A stretch of 64,000 nucleotides of DNA from Robiginitalea sp. SC105 (GCF_014243345.1 NZ_JACLZF010000001.1:806001-870000), one strand, 5' to 3'; numbered from the stretch's first letter, positions 17,186 to 27,555 are shown. Notes: a model not told the origin generated them from the letters alone. Made by a program: numbers and translations.

Positions 17186-18966
17186 CTGGCAAAGGTAATC
17201 AACTTGCGGCGGTAGGCCGTAAGCAGCTTGGACTTGGAGACGAATCCGGCGTATTTCCCGTCCTTGATCACCGGCAGGTTCCAGGCCCCGCTGTCCTGGA
17301 ACTTCTTCATCACCTGCTTCATGCTGTCCGATTCGTAGAAGATCTTCTCGGGGGGGTTCTGCATAAAGGAAGCCACGGTGATTTTTTCGTACATGGCCGT
17401 GTCGAACATGAATTCCCGGATGTCGTCGAGCAACACGATGCCCTCCAGCCTGCCCCCGGCATCCACCACGGGGAAGATGTTCCGGGCCGATTTGGCCACG
17501 GACTGCAGCAGCATTTCGCCCAGGGTCATCTCCTTGCGCACCTCCCGGAACCCGGTTTCAATCACGTCGTCCAGTTCCATCAGCGTCAGGACCGTCTGGT
17601 CCTTGTTGTGGGTGATCAGCGCCCCGATCTTTGCCAGTTCCCGGGTGTAGATGGTGTGGTCCATGATATTGCGGGTGATCAGGAAGGACATGGCGGCAGT
17701 GATCATCAGGGGGACAAATAAATCGTAGCCCCCGGTGATCTCCGCAATCAGGAAGATGGCCGTGAGCGGGGCGTGTATCACCCCCGCAATCAGGCCGGCC
17801 ATCCCGATCAGGGTAAAGTTGGACTCGCTCACCGACAGGCCCAGGCCCATGTTGTTGATCACCTTGGCCAGCATGTTCCCGAGGGCGCCCCCCATCACCA
17901 TGGTCGGGATAAATATCCCCCCGGCGCCGCCAGCCGCAAATGTGGTGGTCATGGCGATTGCCTTGAACAGGGTGATGCCGAACAACAGGGCGATGACCAC
18001 CCAGATATTCCCGGTATAGGCGTCGAAGGGGGTGGTGCCCAGTGCGGCCAGGTGGTCACCGTCCAGCAGGCTGTTGATAAAACCGAAGCCCTCCCCGTAG
18101 AGGGGCGGGATAAAGTAGAGCATGGTACCGATGGCCAGCCCCCCGACAAGCAACCGATACTTGGGGCTCTTGAGGGGTTTGAAGAGTTTCATGATCCCGA
18201 AGTACATCCGGGTAAAGTAGACCGAGGCCAGGGCCGTGACCATACCCAGCAGGATGTAGTACAGGCTGTCGCGGACGGTGAAGGAATCCTGGAGGTCAAA
18301 GGTGAACAGGTTTTCATCGCCCAGGAAGAAATAGGAGGTCAGCACCCCGGAGATGGAGGCGAGCAACAGGGGCAGCATGGAGAGCATGGTGAGGTCCAGG
18401 CTGAAGACCTCCACGGCAAAGATGATGGCGGCGATGGGCGCCTGGAAGACCGAGGCGATGGCCCCGGCCGAGGCGCAGGCGATCAGCAGGGTGCGCTCCC
18501 GGGCGCCGATGTGCAGCAGGCGGGAAATATTCGAGCTGATGGCGGCACCGCTGGCAACAGCCGGACCCAGCAACCCCACGGAGCCCCCGAAGCCGACGGT
18601 GAGCGGGGCGGTGACCAGGGGGGTGATGATCTTCCGGGCCCTGATGAGCCCCTTTTTCCGCGATAGTGCAAACAGGATGGAGGAGATGGCGTGTTCCAGG
18701 CGTTCCCGGTGTACGTATTTCACGTAGAGGTACACCAGCGTGAGGCCCACGATGGGCAGGATGAAATAGACCTCCTCGCTCAGGAAGAGCACGCCCCGGT
18801 CCAGGGCCGATTCGATAAAATAGGTGGAGTTCTTCAGGGTGACGGCCGCCAGCCCTGCGAGGAAACCAATGACCACGCTCATCAGGTGGGTGAAGGTCTT
18901 ATGGGAAATATGCTTGTATCGCCACTTAAGGAACCTGGTCAGCAAGCTATGTGGTTGGTTGCCCAT
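17182..18966 (-). CDS. CLC-family chloride channel with C-terminal CBS pair
   Basis: A 594-residue membrane protein: ten or more hydrophobic segments (residues 25-430), then a cytoplasmic pair of CBS domains (about 455-590). The selectivity segment reads GFGGSVGLLGPAVASGAA: the external gating glutamate of the usual GxExP motif is Leu. The internal proton glutamate region reads AIIFAVEVFSLDL, with Val where exchangers have the second Glu. Together these suggest a passive anion channel rather than a proton-coupled exchanger. It is upstream of and overlaps the 88-residue gene; aspS ends 60 bases upstream. Confidence 0.93.
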   Translation of the reverse strand: MGNQPHSLLTRFLKWRYKHISHKTFTHLMSVVIGFLAGLAAVTLKNSTYFIESALDRGVLFLSEEVYFILPIVGLTLVYLYVKYVHRERLEHAISSILFALSRKKGLIRARKIITPLVTAPLTVGFGGSVGLLGPAVASGAAISSNISRLLHIGARERTLLIACASAGAIASVFQAPIAAIIFAVEVFSLDLTMLSMLPLLLASISGVLTSYFFLGDENLFTFDLQDSFTVRDSLYYILLGMVTALASVYFTRMYFGIMKLFKPLKSPKYRLLVGGLAIGTMLYFIPPLYGEGFGFINSLLDGDHLAALGTTPFDAYTGNIWVVIALLFGITLFKAIAMTTTFAAGGAGGIFIPTMVMGGALGNMLAKVINNMGLGLSVSESNFTLIGMAGLIAGVIHAPLTAIFLIAEITGGYDLFVPLMITAAMSFLITRNIMDHTIYTRELAKIGALITHNKDQTVLTLMELDDVIETGFREVRKEMTLGEMLLQSVAKSARNIFPVVDAGGRLEGIVLLDDIREFMFDTAMYEKITVASFMQNPPEKIFYESDSMKQVMKKFQDSGAWNLPVIKDGKYAGFVSKSKLLTAYRRKLITFAR

Positions 18967-18991
18967 ATCCCGATCGATCGACCTAAAAGTA

Positions 18992-18999
18992 CAAAAATA
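18992..18999 (-). promoter_or_regulatory. -7 element of the CLC gene
   Basis: TATTTTTG on the minus strand (CAAAAATA on +), 25 bases before the CLC ATG. It matches TAnnTTTG exactly; no clear -33 TTG at 19-21 nt. Confidence 0.4.
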
Positions 19000-19026
19000 C
19001 CCGTGCCCCGGCGGGCGGGCATCGCC

Positions 19027-20778
19027 TCAATCTTTCAGCAGGCCCAGGTGGAGTTCCTGCAGCTGCCCGGCATCCAGGGGTGCAGGGGCATCGATCATCA
19101 CATCCCGGCCGCTGTTGTTCTTGGGAAAGGCGATGAAATCCCGGATGGATTCCTGCCCGCCCAGGATGGCAACCAGCCGGTCCAGGCCAAAGGCAATACC
19201 GCCATGGGGGGGTGCCCCGTATTGGAAGGCATCCATCAGGAAGCCGAATTGCTGACGGGCCTCTTCCTCCGAAAAGCCCAGGTGCCTGAACATCACTGCC
19301 TGCATTTTTTTGTCGTGTATCCGGATGGACCCGCCCCCGATTTCGTTTCCGTTCAGCACCAGGTCGTAGGCATTGGCGCGGACCGCTGCGGGGTCGGTGT
19401 CCAACAGCTTCAGCTGCCCCGGTTTGGGGGCGGTGAAGGGGTGGTGCATAGCGTGGTAGCGGCCGGATTCCTCGTCGAATTCCAGCAGGGGGAAGTCCAC
19501 GACCCACAGGGGGGCAAATTCCCCCGGCCTGCGCAGGCCCAGGCGGGTAGCCATTTCCATCCGGAGCGCGCTCAACTGGGTGCGGGTGGTGGCGGCCTCC
19601 CCGCTCAGCACGCAGATGAGGTCGCCGGGACGGGCCCCCGTAGCCTCTGCCCACCGGGCCAGGTCCTCGGGTTCGTAAAATTTGTCGACGGACGATTTGT
19701 AGCTGCCGTCTTCGTTGCATTTGACATAGACCATGCCCCCGGCGCCTATCTGGGGCCGCTTTACCCAGTCCACCAGGGCGTCGATCTCCTTGCGAGTGTA
19801 ATCAGCTGCCCCGGGAACGGCGATCCCCACTACCAGTTCGGCCTGGTTGAAGACGTTGAAGTCCCGGTGCCGGGCCACCTCGTTCAATTCCCCGAATTCC
19901 ATCCCGAAGCGGATATCCGGCTTGTCCGACCCGTAACGGCGCATCGCCTCATCATAGGTCATCCTCGGGAATTCGCCCACTTCCACCCCGTTGATGGTTT
20001 TCAATATATGCCGCGTGAGGCCCTCGAAGGCATTCAGGATATCCTCCTGTTCCACAAACGCCATCTCGCAGTCTATCTGGGTGAATTCCGGCTGGCGGTC
20101 TGCCCGCAGGTCTTCATCGCGGAAACACTTGACTATCTGGAAATACCGGTCCATGCCGCCCACCATCAGCAATTGCTTGAAGGTCTGGGGCGACTGGGGA
20201 AGGGCGTAGAATTCCCCCGCATTCATCCGGCTGGGGACCACGAAGTCCCGGGCGCCTTCCGGCGTGGATTTGATCAGGTAGGGGGTTTCCACCTCGATAA
20301 ACCCCTGGCCGGACAGGTATTTGCGGACTTCCATGGTTACCTGGTGGCGGAAGATGAGCTTGTTTTTTACCGGGTTTCTCCGGATGTCCAGGTAGCGGTA
20401 TTTCATGCGGAGCTCGTCCCCCCCGTCTGTCTGGTCCTCAATGGTAAATGGCGGGGTTTCGGCCGGGTTGAGGACGGTCATTTCGGTAACCAGTACCTCG
20501 ATCCCGCCCGTGGGCAGCTTCGGGTTTTTGGAAGCCCGCTCGATCACCGAACCCTTCACCTGCAGCACAAATTCGCGACCCGTTTCCCGGGCCCGTTCCA
20601 GCAACCCTTCCGGGGTGCGGTCCTGGTCAAATACCAGCTGGGTAATGCCGTAGCGGTCGCGCAGGTCGATCCAGACGACAAAGCCCTTGTCCCGGACCTT
20701 GCCCGCCCAGCCCGCCAGGGTCACCTCCTGGTCAATATGCGATTCCCTCAGTTCACCACAGGTATGTGATCGGTACAT
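19027..20778 (-). CDS. aspS: Aspartyl-tRNA synthetase
   Basis: Class II synthetase charging tRNA-Asp. The 583-residue length and order are those of the bacterial type: N-terminal OB anticodon-binding domain (residues 1-105), motif 2 [16 protein letters not shown], the bacterial GAD insertion domain (about 290-400), and motif 3 [13 protein letters not shown]. No truncation. It has its own promoter, which overlaps the terminator of the RND efflux operon upstream. Confidence 0.97.
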   Translation of the reverse strand: MYRSHTCGELRESHIDQEVTLAGWAGKVRDKGFVVWIDLRDRYGITQLVFDQDRTPEGLLERARETGREFVLQVKGSVIERASKNPKLPTGGIEVLVTEMTVLNPAETPPFTIEDQTDGGDELRMKYRYLDIRRNPVKNKLIFRHQVTMEVRKYLSGQGFIEVETPYLIKSTPEGARDFVVPSRMNAGEFYALPQSPQTFKQLLMVGGMDRYFQIVKCFRDEDLRADRQPEFTQIDCEMAFVEQEDILNAFEGLTRHILKTINGVEVGEFPRMTYDEAMRRYGSDKPDIRFGMEFGELNEVARHRDFNVFNQAELVVGIAVPGAADYTRKEIDALVDWVKRPQIGAGGMVYVKCNEDGSYKSSVDKFYEPEDLARWAEATGARPGDLICVLSGEAATTRTQLSALRMEMATRLGLRRPGEFAPLWVVDFPLLEFDEESGRYHAMHHPFTAPKPGQLKLLDTDPAAVRANAYDLVLNGNEIGGGSIRIHDKKMQAVMFRHLGFSEEEARQQFGFLMDAFQYGAPPHGGIAFGLDRLVAILGGQESIRDFIAFPKNNSGRDVMIDAPAPLDAGQLQELHLGLLKD

Positions 20779-20798
20779 AATCTCCTTATTTATGCTGG

Positions 20799-20830
20799 CA
20801 AAGGTACTGCAGAAAGGGGGAAGCTCGCAA
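20799..20830 (-). promoter_or_regulatory. aspS promoter
   Basis: Minus-strand TTG (20830-20828), 21-nt spacer and TACCTTTG (20806-20799), 20 bases before the aspS ATG. Both elements match the flavobacterial consensus. Confidence 0.6.
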
Positions 20831-20853
20831 CCCTAATGCGAACTTCCCCCTTT
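20813..20853 (-). terminator. Hairpin terminator of the RND operon overlapping the aspS promoter
   Basis: 17-bp stem with one mismatch (20813-20829 and 20837-20853), loop of 7 nt, 24 bases after the RND gene stop. The trailing T run is only three bases, so termination strength is uncertain. It spans the aspS -33 element. Confidence 0.6.
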
Positions 20854-20877
20854 GGATATATTGCCTGCAGGTACGGC

Positions 20878-23800
20878 TCAGGCAGCCTGCTGCAACCGCT
20901 GTGCCTCTTCCTCGGAATTCGGCCGCCTCTTGCGGATGGCCAGTTTGATCCGGTAGGTGATGTTGAACAACACCGGCACGATGATCAGCGTGAGGAAGGT
21001 GGCCACGATGAGGCCGAAGATCACCGTCCAGGCCAGCGGCCCCCAGAAGATCACGTTGTCCCCGCCCATATAGATGTCGGGCTGGAAACTGCTGAAAAGG
21101 CCGAAGAAATTGATGTTGAGCCCGATTGCCAGCGGGATCAGGCCGAGGACCGTGGTAATAGCCGTCAGCAATACGGGCCGCAGACGCGCCTTCCCGCCCT
21201 TGACAATGGCGTCCGTAACCTGGGGCAGGGTCAGCAGGTCCCGGTCGTCCAGGCCGAGCTTTACCTTTTTCCGGTCGATCAGGATCTGTGTATAGTCCAG
21301 CAGGACCACCCCATTGTTGACCACGATACCCGCCAGGGCGATGATCCCCATCATGGTCATCATGATCACGAAGGACCAGCCGGTGATGATCAGACCGCCA
21401 AAGACCCCGATAAAGCTCAGGAAGATGGCCGTCATGATGATGGTGGGTTTGGAGATGCCCCCGAACTGGAATACCAGCAGCAACATGATCAGGCCCAGGC
21501 CTGAAAAGAATGCCCCGACCAGGAACTGCATCTGTTTGTTCTGTTCCTCCAGCTGCCCGGTATAGTCGATGCTGACCCCCTGGGGGAGCCCCTCGAATTC
21601 CTCCATGGCGTCCTGGATCTGGGATACGATGGCGCCGGCATCCGTGAACCCGGGGGTCAGCCCGGAGTAGATGGTCACCACCCGTTTTGCATCGATATGC
21701 TTGATCGCGCTGTACCCGGAGGTGTTCCGGTGTTTGGCGATGGCCGAAATCGGGATTTCCTTGATCTGCCCCGTGGCCGGGTCCCGGAAGATGATGTCCT
21801 GGTTGAACAGGGCGCTGGTGTTGTAGCGCAGGTCCTCGTTGAACCGGACGTTGATGTCGTAGTCCTCCCCGTCTTGTTTGTAGATGCCGGCCTTGTCACC
21901 AAAGATGGAGCGCCTCAGCTGGTTCCCGACCTGGCCCACGGCCACACCCAGTTCCCCGGCTTTCTCCCGGTCCACGACCACCTCCATGGAGGGCTTGCTC
22001 TTGTTGACGTCGATCTTCAGTTCCTCGATGCCCTCGATGCCCTTCCCGTTGATAAAGGTGCGCATCCGCTCGGCCAGGTTGATCAGCGTATCGTAGTTCT
22101 GGCCTTCCAGCTCCACGTTGATCGGGTAGCCTGCGGGCGGGCCCACGGCATCCTTCTCCACGGAGATCTCCACCCCGGGGAAGATGCCTTCCAGGGCCTG
22201 CTGTATCTTCAGGCGCAATTCCTCCGTATCCTTGCCTTCCCGGTATTTGTATTCCCGCATGGAGAGCGTGATTTTTCCGCGGTGCGGCATTTCGGCCGCC
22301 GTTCCCCCTTCGGTAAATGGGTTCTCCGCCCCCCTTCCGACCTGGGAAACCGTGGACTCCAGCAGCACGTTCCGCTCGCCCTTCATGTAGGCATCGCTGT
22401 CGACCAGGGAATAGACCCGCTGCTCAATCGCCTGGGTCATCTCGTTGGTCTTCTCGATGGAAGTCCCCTGGGGGTATTCGATATAGACATAGATTTCATT
22501 CGGGGTGTTGTCCGGGAAGAACTCCACCTTGGTCCGCTGGGTGGCCAGGGAGGCGCCGAAAGCGACAAATGCCGCCAGGAGCAACAGGAACATCGTACCG
22601 GAATACCAGTAGACATTTTTCCCCCGGAGTGCGTGCTTGAGGCGCGCCTCGTAGAAGTTTTCAAGCCGCCTCAGGGTGTGTTTCTGGAAGCGTATGGCCC
22701 GTTTCTTGATCACGTAGCGATAGAGCCAGAACATACCGGCCGTTACGATCAGCAGCGAGCCCAACCCCCGGACGGAGCCACCGACAAACAGGATAAGGAG
22801 GCCCAGGGGTACCAGCACCAGCGTCAGGCGGATAAGCTGTTTCGGGGAAAGCTCCTTTTCGCCGGTTTCCATGAAATTGGACACCAGCATGGAGTTCATG
22901 AAAATCGCCACAAAGAGGGAGGATCCCAGCACCACGGAAAGCGTGATCGGGAAAAAGATCATGAACTCCCCCATGATGCCCGGCCAAAGGCCGAGGGGCA
23001 CGAAAGCCGCTACCGTGGTGGCGGTGGAGATGATGATGGGCACGGCGATTTCCCCGATCCCCTTTTTGGCGGCTTCCAGCCGGGACATCCCCTCCTCGTC
23101 CATCAGGCGGTAGACGTTTTCAACCACCACCACCCCGTTGTCCACCAGCATCCCGAGGCCCATGATAAGGCCGAACAGGATCATGGTGTTCAGGGAATAG
23201 CCGAGCCAGGAGAGGATCATGAACGACATGAACATGGACATGGGGATGGCGAAACCGACGAAGAGCGCATTGCGGAACCCGAGGAAGAACATCAGGACCG
23301 TCACCACGAGCAGGATCCCGAAAATAATGTTGTTGACCAGGTCATCCACCTGGTTCAGGGTCCGGCTGGACGAATCGTTGGCAATGCTCACATTCAGGTC
23401 GCGGGGGTAGTAGTTCTCCCGGGCCTCCTGCACGAGCTCCCGGATGTTGTTGGCGGCCTCGATGGTGTTTTTCCCGGAGCGCTTCTTGATGTCCAGCATC
23501 ACCACGCTCTGGCCCTTCTCCCTGGCATAGGTAGTCTTGTCTTCCTCGTGGAAGGTAACCGTGGCCACATCTTTGATGTAGACGGCGTTCCCGTTTTCGG
23601 ATTTGACCACGAAATTCAGGAGTTCCCTGGGGTCTTCGACTTCCCCGAGGATGCGGACGGTCCGGCGCTGTCCGCTCGTCTGCAGGTTGCCGGCCGACAT
23701 GGTCATGTTTCCGTTGCGGATGGCATTCAGCACGTCGTCGAAACTCACCTGGGCAGCCATCATTTTGTAGATATCCACGGCAACCTCCACTTCCTTGTCC

Positions 23801-24384
23801 TGGGCCCCCCGGATATCCACCTCTTTGATCTCGTCCAGGTCTTCAATCTTGTCCTCCAGGTACTCCGCGAATTCCTTGAGTTGTTCCACCGGGTAATCCC
23901 CCGTCAGGTTCACGTTCATGATCGGGAAGGATTCGGCAAGGTTCAGGTCGAACACATTGGGTTCCACCTTGGCCCCGTTGAAAATAGGCCAGTCTTCCCC
24001 CGCCTTTTCGGCATCCACCTCATCCTCCACCTTGAGTTTGGCTTCCTGAACCGTGATATTCTCGTCGAACTCCACCACGATCATGGAATAATCTTCCTGG
24101 GAGGTCGAGGTGAGCTCCACCAGGTTGCTCACGTTCTTGAGCCGGTCTTCCAGGGGGTCGGTGATCAATCGCTCGATGTCCTCTGCGGTGTTTCCGGGAT
24201 AGGGGGTGCTGATATACACCTTGGTTTCCTCCACCTCCGGGAAATCCTCCCGCGGCATGCTCTGGTAGGAGCCAATCCCGATCACCAGGAAGATGCCGAT
24301 CATCACATAGATTACCGACGGGTTGTCGATGGCCCAGGAGGACAGCCAGAATTCCTTGTCTGCGTTCTTCTTCTGCTTGCTCAT
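20878..24384 (-). CDS. RND multidrug efflux permease (AcrB/HAE-1 type)
   Basis: A 1168-residue inner-membrane proton-driven efflux pump with the two-fold RND layout: one helix, large periplasmic loop (about residues 40-340), six helices, a second loop (about 610-900) and six helices. The proton-relay segment in TM4 reads GLIMGLGMLVDNGVVVVENV with the conserved Asp; most AcrB-type pumps have two adjacent Asp. The start ATG overlaps the adaptor stop by 4 bases. It is the last gene of the operon tetR-tolC-adaptor-pump. Substrate unknown. Confidence 0.95.
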   Translation of the reverse strand: MSKQKKNADKEFWLSSWAIDNPSVIYVMIGIFLVIGIGSYQSMPREDFPEVEETKVYISTPYPGNTAEDIERLITDPLEDRLKNVSNLVELTSTSQEDYSMIVVEFDENITVQEAKLKVEDEVDAEKAGEDWPIFNGAKVEPNVFDLNLAESFPIMNVNLTGDYPVEQLKEFAEYLEDKIEDLDEIKEVDIRGAQDKEVEVAVDIYKMMAAQVSFDDVLNAIRNGNMTMSAGNLQTSGQRRTVRILGEVEDPRELLNFVVKSENGNAVYIKDVATVTFHEEDKTTYAREKGQSVVMLDIKKRSGKNTIEAANNIRELVQEARENYYPRDLNVSIANDSSSRTLNQVDDLVNNIIFGILLVVTVLMFFLGFRNALFVGFAIPMSMFMSFMILSWLGYSLNTMILFGLIMGLGMLVDNGVVVVENVYRLMDEEGMSRLEAAKKGIGEIAVPIIISTATTVAAFVPLGLWPGIMGEFMIFFPITLSVVLGSSLFVAIFMNSMLVSNFMETGEKELSPKQLIRLTLVLVPLGLLILFVGGSVRGLGSLLIVTAGMFWLYRYVIKKRAIRFQKHTLRRLENFYEARLKHALRGKNVYWYSGTMFLLLLAAFVAFGASLATQRTKVEFFPDNTPNEIYVYIEYPQGTSIEKTNEMTQAIEQRVYSLVDSDAYMKGERNVLLESTVSQVGRGAENPFTEGGTAAEMPHRGKITLSMREYKYREGKDTEELRLKIQQALEGIFPGVEISVEKDAVGPPAGYPINVELEGQNYDTLINLAERMRTFINGKGIEGIEELKIDVNKSKPSMEVVVDREKAGELGVAVGQVGNQLRRSIFGDKAGIYKQDGEDYDINVRFNEDLRYNTSALFNQDIIFRDPATGQIKEIPISAIAKHRNTSGYSAIKHIDAKRVVTIYSGLTPGFTDAGAIVSQIQDAMEEFEGLPQGVSIDYTGQLEEQNKQMQFLVGAFFSGLGLIMLLLVFQFGGISKPTIIMTAIFLSFIGVFGGLIITGWSFVIMMTMMGIIALAGIVVNNGVVLLDYTQILIDRKKVKLGLDDRDLLTLPQVTDAIVKGGKARLRPVLLTAITTVLGLIPLAIGLNINFFGLFSSFQPDIYMGGDNVIFWGPLAWTVIFGLIVATFLTLIIVPVLFNITYRIKLAIRKRRPNSEEEAQRLQQAA

Positions 24385-25556
24385 GCTTTGTTCAGTATTT
24401 GGATTTCCTGCCCTTCGCGGACACGCCGCGCACCTTCGGTAATGATACGGTCACCCGCCTGTATCCCGCTGAGGATCTCCACCTGGTCGCCCTGGGACAA
24501 ACCGGTGGTCACCAGGCGTTTTACGGCCGTGCCCACCCCGTTTTCGTCAATATCCTCGGCGAGGTAGACGTATTGTTGCCCGTCTGCGTTCTCCGAGATC
24601 ACTGACGGGGGCACCAGCAGCGCATCCTCCGAGGAATAGTCGTTGATGCTCACCCGGGCGGTCAGGTTGGGCTTGATGGTTCCGCTGGCGTTGGGGACCG
24701 GGATCTCCACGCTGAAAGACCGGTTGGTGGGGTTGATGTAATTCCCCGTCTGGCGAACCTGGGTCGTGATGCTGTCGCCGAGGACCGGGAGGTAGATCTT
24801 AACTTCCTTGCCCGGACGGACGCTGGGGAGGTAGCTCTCGGGGACATCCACTTCCACGTACATGTCGGACAGGTTGACCAGCCGGATGACCGGCATGCCG
24901 GCCGCGGGGTTCACCGTGCTCCCCTGTTCCTGCATTACATTGTCCACAATGCCGCTGAAGGGGGCCCGGATGACCGATTTGGCCAGCTGGGCCTCGGCCT
25001 GCCGGATCTGATTGGTCAGGGACTCGTATTGGGCCTTTGCCTGCAAATACTGGATTTCAGAGCCGATATTCTGCTCCCAAAGCCGCCTCTGGCGCTCAAA
25101 GGTGGTCTCCGCCAGGGCTGCCTGGGTCCGCAGCTGCTCCAGGCCGCTGGCCATCCCGCCATCGTCTATGCGTGCCAGCGCCTGCCCTTTGCGGACCTGG
25201 TCCCCGTCCTTTACGTACACCTGTTCCAGGGTCCCGGCCATCTCCGGGTACAGCAGGATGTTCTGCTTGGTCTGTACATCCCCCTGCAATTCCAGGAAGT
25301 GGTCGAAGCGGGCAGGCTGCAGTTCCAGGGTGGATACCAGCGGCATGTTGGAATTGCCTTCGCGGGAAGCGATGACCGAGTCGATCCGCCTCAGGGAAAT
25401 CTTCAGGTCTTTTTCCTGTTGGGACAATTCCTGCCGGCGGGCTTTGATCGCCTCCAGGTCCCCCCCGGAAAGGAGGGCGTCGACCGAAGTCTCGGAGTTG
25501 TTGCCGCATCCGGTGAGGAGGAGCAAGCCAAGGGATATGAGGAGCGTATTTTTCAT
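24381..25556 (-). CDS. RND efflux periplasmic adaptor (membrane fusion protein), lipoprotein
   Basis: A 391-residue adaptor linking pump and outer-membrane channel. The ATG at 25556 yields a perfect lipoprotein signal (MKNTLLISLGLLLLTGCG, lipobox Cys at 18). An upstream in-frame ATG at 25601 overlaps the tolC-like stop (ATGA) and would add 15 residues, so it remains possible. Then come a coiled-coil hairpin (about residues 90-150, LEQLRTQAALAETTFERQRRLWEQN), lipoyl halves and beta-barrel domain (VPESYLPSVRPGKEVKIYLP). Second structural gene of the efflux operon. Confidence 0.93.
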   Translation of the reverse strand: MKNTLLISLGLLLLTGCGNNSETSVDALLSGGDLEAIKARRQELSQQEKDLKISLRRIDSVIASREGNSNMPLVSTLELQPARFDHFLELQGDVQTKQNILLYPEMAGTLEQVYVKDGDQVRKGQALARIDDGGMASGLEQLRTQAALAETTFERQRRLWEQNIGSEIQYLQAKAQYESLTNQIRQAEAQLAKSVIRAPFSGIVDNVMQEQGSTVNPAAGMPVIRLVNLSDMYVEVDVPESYLPSVRPGKEVKIYLPVLGDSITTQVRQTGNYINPTNRSFSVEIPVPNASGTIKPNLTARVSINDYSSEDALLVPPSVISENADGQQYVYLAEDIDENGVGTAVKRLVTTGLSQGDQVEILSGIQAGDRIITEGARRVREGQEIQILNKA

Positions 25557-25600
25557 GGTCTGTGTATTGATAGTTATGGGCATGGTTTTATGGAATGGCA

Positions 25601-26941
25601 TCAGGGGTTCAGGATGTTTTCGAGGGCCGTCTTGCGGTTGATCACGTCCACCATCGACTGCAGGTATTCCCTTTGGGCCGTGTAGAGCTGGGTTTGGGCC
25701 TGGCGCAAATCAAAACTCGAGGCAATCCCTTCCGAATACTTGATGGTGTTCTTGCGTTCGATCCGCTCCGCCAGGGCCAGGTTGGCCTTGCTGGTCTCGT
25801 AGGTTTCGATGGCCAGGGTGTACGCATTGCGCGCCTGATCCAGCTGCAGTTCGAGTTTTTGCTCGGTCTCCTTCAGCTCGGTTTTGGCCTTTTCCAGCGC
25901 AATCTTTGCGCGTTGGGTGGAAGCGCTCCGGCCCAGGGAGCTGAAGATCGGGATGGACAGGTCAAAACCGAGGATGGACGACTCAAAGCTCTGGGTACCG
26001 CTTTCGAAATAGGAAAAGGGGTCGCTGAATCCGGTGCGCCCGTAATTGATGAAGGCGTTCAGGGTGGGCAATGCCCGGCTCCTGGCGAGTTTCAGTTCGT
26101 AGAACCGCTGTTCGTTCAGGTTTTGCACCAGCTTGTAATCCACATTGTTCTCCATCACAAATTCGGAATCCAGCAACTCGGGCCGGGTCTCCTGTGCCAC
26201 GAGCTCGTCCAGGTTCTGGGTTAGCTCGGTGGGATGGTCCAGGGGCAGTCCCATGGTGATATTCAGCATTTGCAGGGTGATTTCCTGAAGCCTGCGGTTG
26301 CTGCTCAGGCTGTTGTGTAGGTTGGCCGAGGTAATTTGCAACTGCTCCACTTCCTCCTCTTCCGCCAGGCCGTTTTCGTACAGTTTTTCCGTTTCGTACA
26401 GGTTTTTGTCCACGGCTTCGATATCCTTTTCCAGCAGGTCCACGCTTTGGCGGGCGAGGAGCGTATTGCCGTAGGATTCCACCACGGCGCGGCGCACTTC
26501 CTGTTCCGTTTTTTCCTGGTTGTTCCGACTGTAGCTCAGGAAGGCCTTGGTTGCCTGGATCCCCACGATATAGGAACCGTCAAAGATCTGTTGCTTCAGG
26601 GTGGCCGTCGCACTGGTGGTGCGGGGCGGGCCAAAAACCACGGGCTCAAAGTCACCGGGTTGCCCCCCGAAAAATTCGGCCGGCACCAGGGATACAGGTT
26701 GTTTGATCTGGTCCTGGTAGCTTACCGCACCGCTGATCTGGGGCAGGCCGCTGGCGATGGTTTCCCATTTCTGCTTTTCTGCATCCACCAGGTCACGATC
26801 CGCATTGATGGCGCTGTAATTGTGTTCCAGGGCATATGCCACGGCTTCTTCCAGGCTGAAGGCCACCGGGGTCTCGGTTTGTTGGGAGTATCCCTGCTGC
26901 ACAAGGAACAGGGTAAGGATTCCGATACGAATGAATCGCAT
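25601..26941 (-). CDS. TolC-like outer-membrane efflux protein
   Basis: A 446-residue outer-membrane channel of the OEP family. After the signal peptide (LTLFLVQQGYSQ) it has two repeats of long amphipathic helices typical of TolC (SLEEAVAYALEHNYSAINADRDLVDAEKQKWE near residue 30 and ELKLARSRALPTLNAFINYG near 285). It directly abuts the tetR stop with no gap and precedes the adaptor gene. Confidence 0.93.
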   Translation of the reverse strand: MRFIRIGILTLFLVQQGYSQQTETPVAFSLEEAVAYALEHNYSAINADRDLVDAEKQKWETIASGLPQISGAVSYQDQIKQPVSLVPAEFFGGQPGDFEPVVFGPPRTTSATATLKQQIFDGSYIVGIQATKAFLSYSRNNQEKTEQEVRRAVVESYGNTLLARQSVDLLEKDIEAVDKNLYETEKLYENGLAEEEEVEQLQITSANLHNSLSSNRRLQEITLQMLNITMGLPLDHPTELTQNLDELVAQETRPELLDSEFVMENNVDYKLVQNLNEQRFYELKLARSRALPTLNAFINYGRTGFSDPFSYFESGTQSFESSILGFDLSIPIFSSLGRSASTQRAKIALEKAKTELKETEQKLELQLDQARNAYTLAIETYETSKANLALAERIERKNTIKYSEGIASSFDLRQAQTQLYTAQREYLQSMVDVINRKTALENILNP

Positions 26942-27547
26942 TTATTCTTGGTTTGAATTGATGATTGTGTTGAGTATGTTCCTTCCCTTGGGGGTGACAA
27001 TGCCGCGCAGGTGGTATTCCAAATATTGGTCCATGAGCTGGGGCATCGGGAATCCGGCCTTGGGGAACAAATCGTCGTCGTTCAGGCTCGTAACCCCCGA
27101 AAAATAGATCCGGGCCACAAAATGGGCGTCCAGGTTTTCCCGGTAGATCCCCATTTCCATCCCCCGCTTGATGTTGGTGAGCACACAATCCTTCATCATG
27201 TTGTACTTTTTGGCATTGAGGGATTTGTAGATCTGGGGGTAGTATTTTTTAAGCTGGTACTGAGGGGAGGATTTTTCGTTTTTGAGGTGCATCATGGCGA
27301 ATTTCTTGATCTCGTAGAGTTCTTCAATCGGGTTTAACCCCTGGTCGCTGATGCAGTCGATGCCCGCTGAGATTTTATCAAAAATGCTGCAGGCGCACGC
27401 ATCGATGAGGTCGGTCTTGTTCCTGAAATGGGCGTAGATGGTTTTCTTGCTGATTCCCATCTGCTCGGCCAGGTCATCCATGGTGACGCTCTTGAAGCCC
27501 AGTTGCAGGAACAATTCCGAGGCGGTATCGACGAGTTTATCTTTCAT
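26942..27547 (-). CDS. TetR-family repressor of the efflux operon
   Basis: A 201-residue regulator with an N-terminal helix-turn-helix (residues 5-50, FKSVTMDDLAEQMGISKKTIYAHFRNK) and a variable ligand-binding C-terminal domain. It is the first gene of its own operon, directly followed by tolC, adaptor and pump. A 32-bp inverted repeat lies in its promoter, so autorepression with relief by pump substrates is the likely mode; the ligand is unknown. Confidence 0.93.
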   Translation of the reverse strand: MKDKLVDTASELFLQLGFKSVTMDDLAEQMGISKKTIYAHFRNKTDLIDACACSIFDKISAGIDCISDQGLNPIEELYEIKKFAMMHLKNEKSSPQYQLKKYYPQIYKSLNAKKYNMMKDCVLTNIKRGMEMGIYRENLDAHFVARIYFSGVTSLNDDDLFPKAGFPMPQLMDQYLEYHLRGIVTPKGRNILNTIINSNQE

Positions 27548-27555
27548 AAGGAGGG

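Noticed and set aside
21697-24567. 956-residue + strand frame antisense to the RND pump
   Set aside because: A shadow of a GC-rich gene: His/Asp/Gly/Pro-rich, no domain, no start context.
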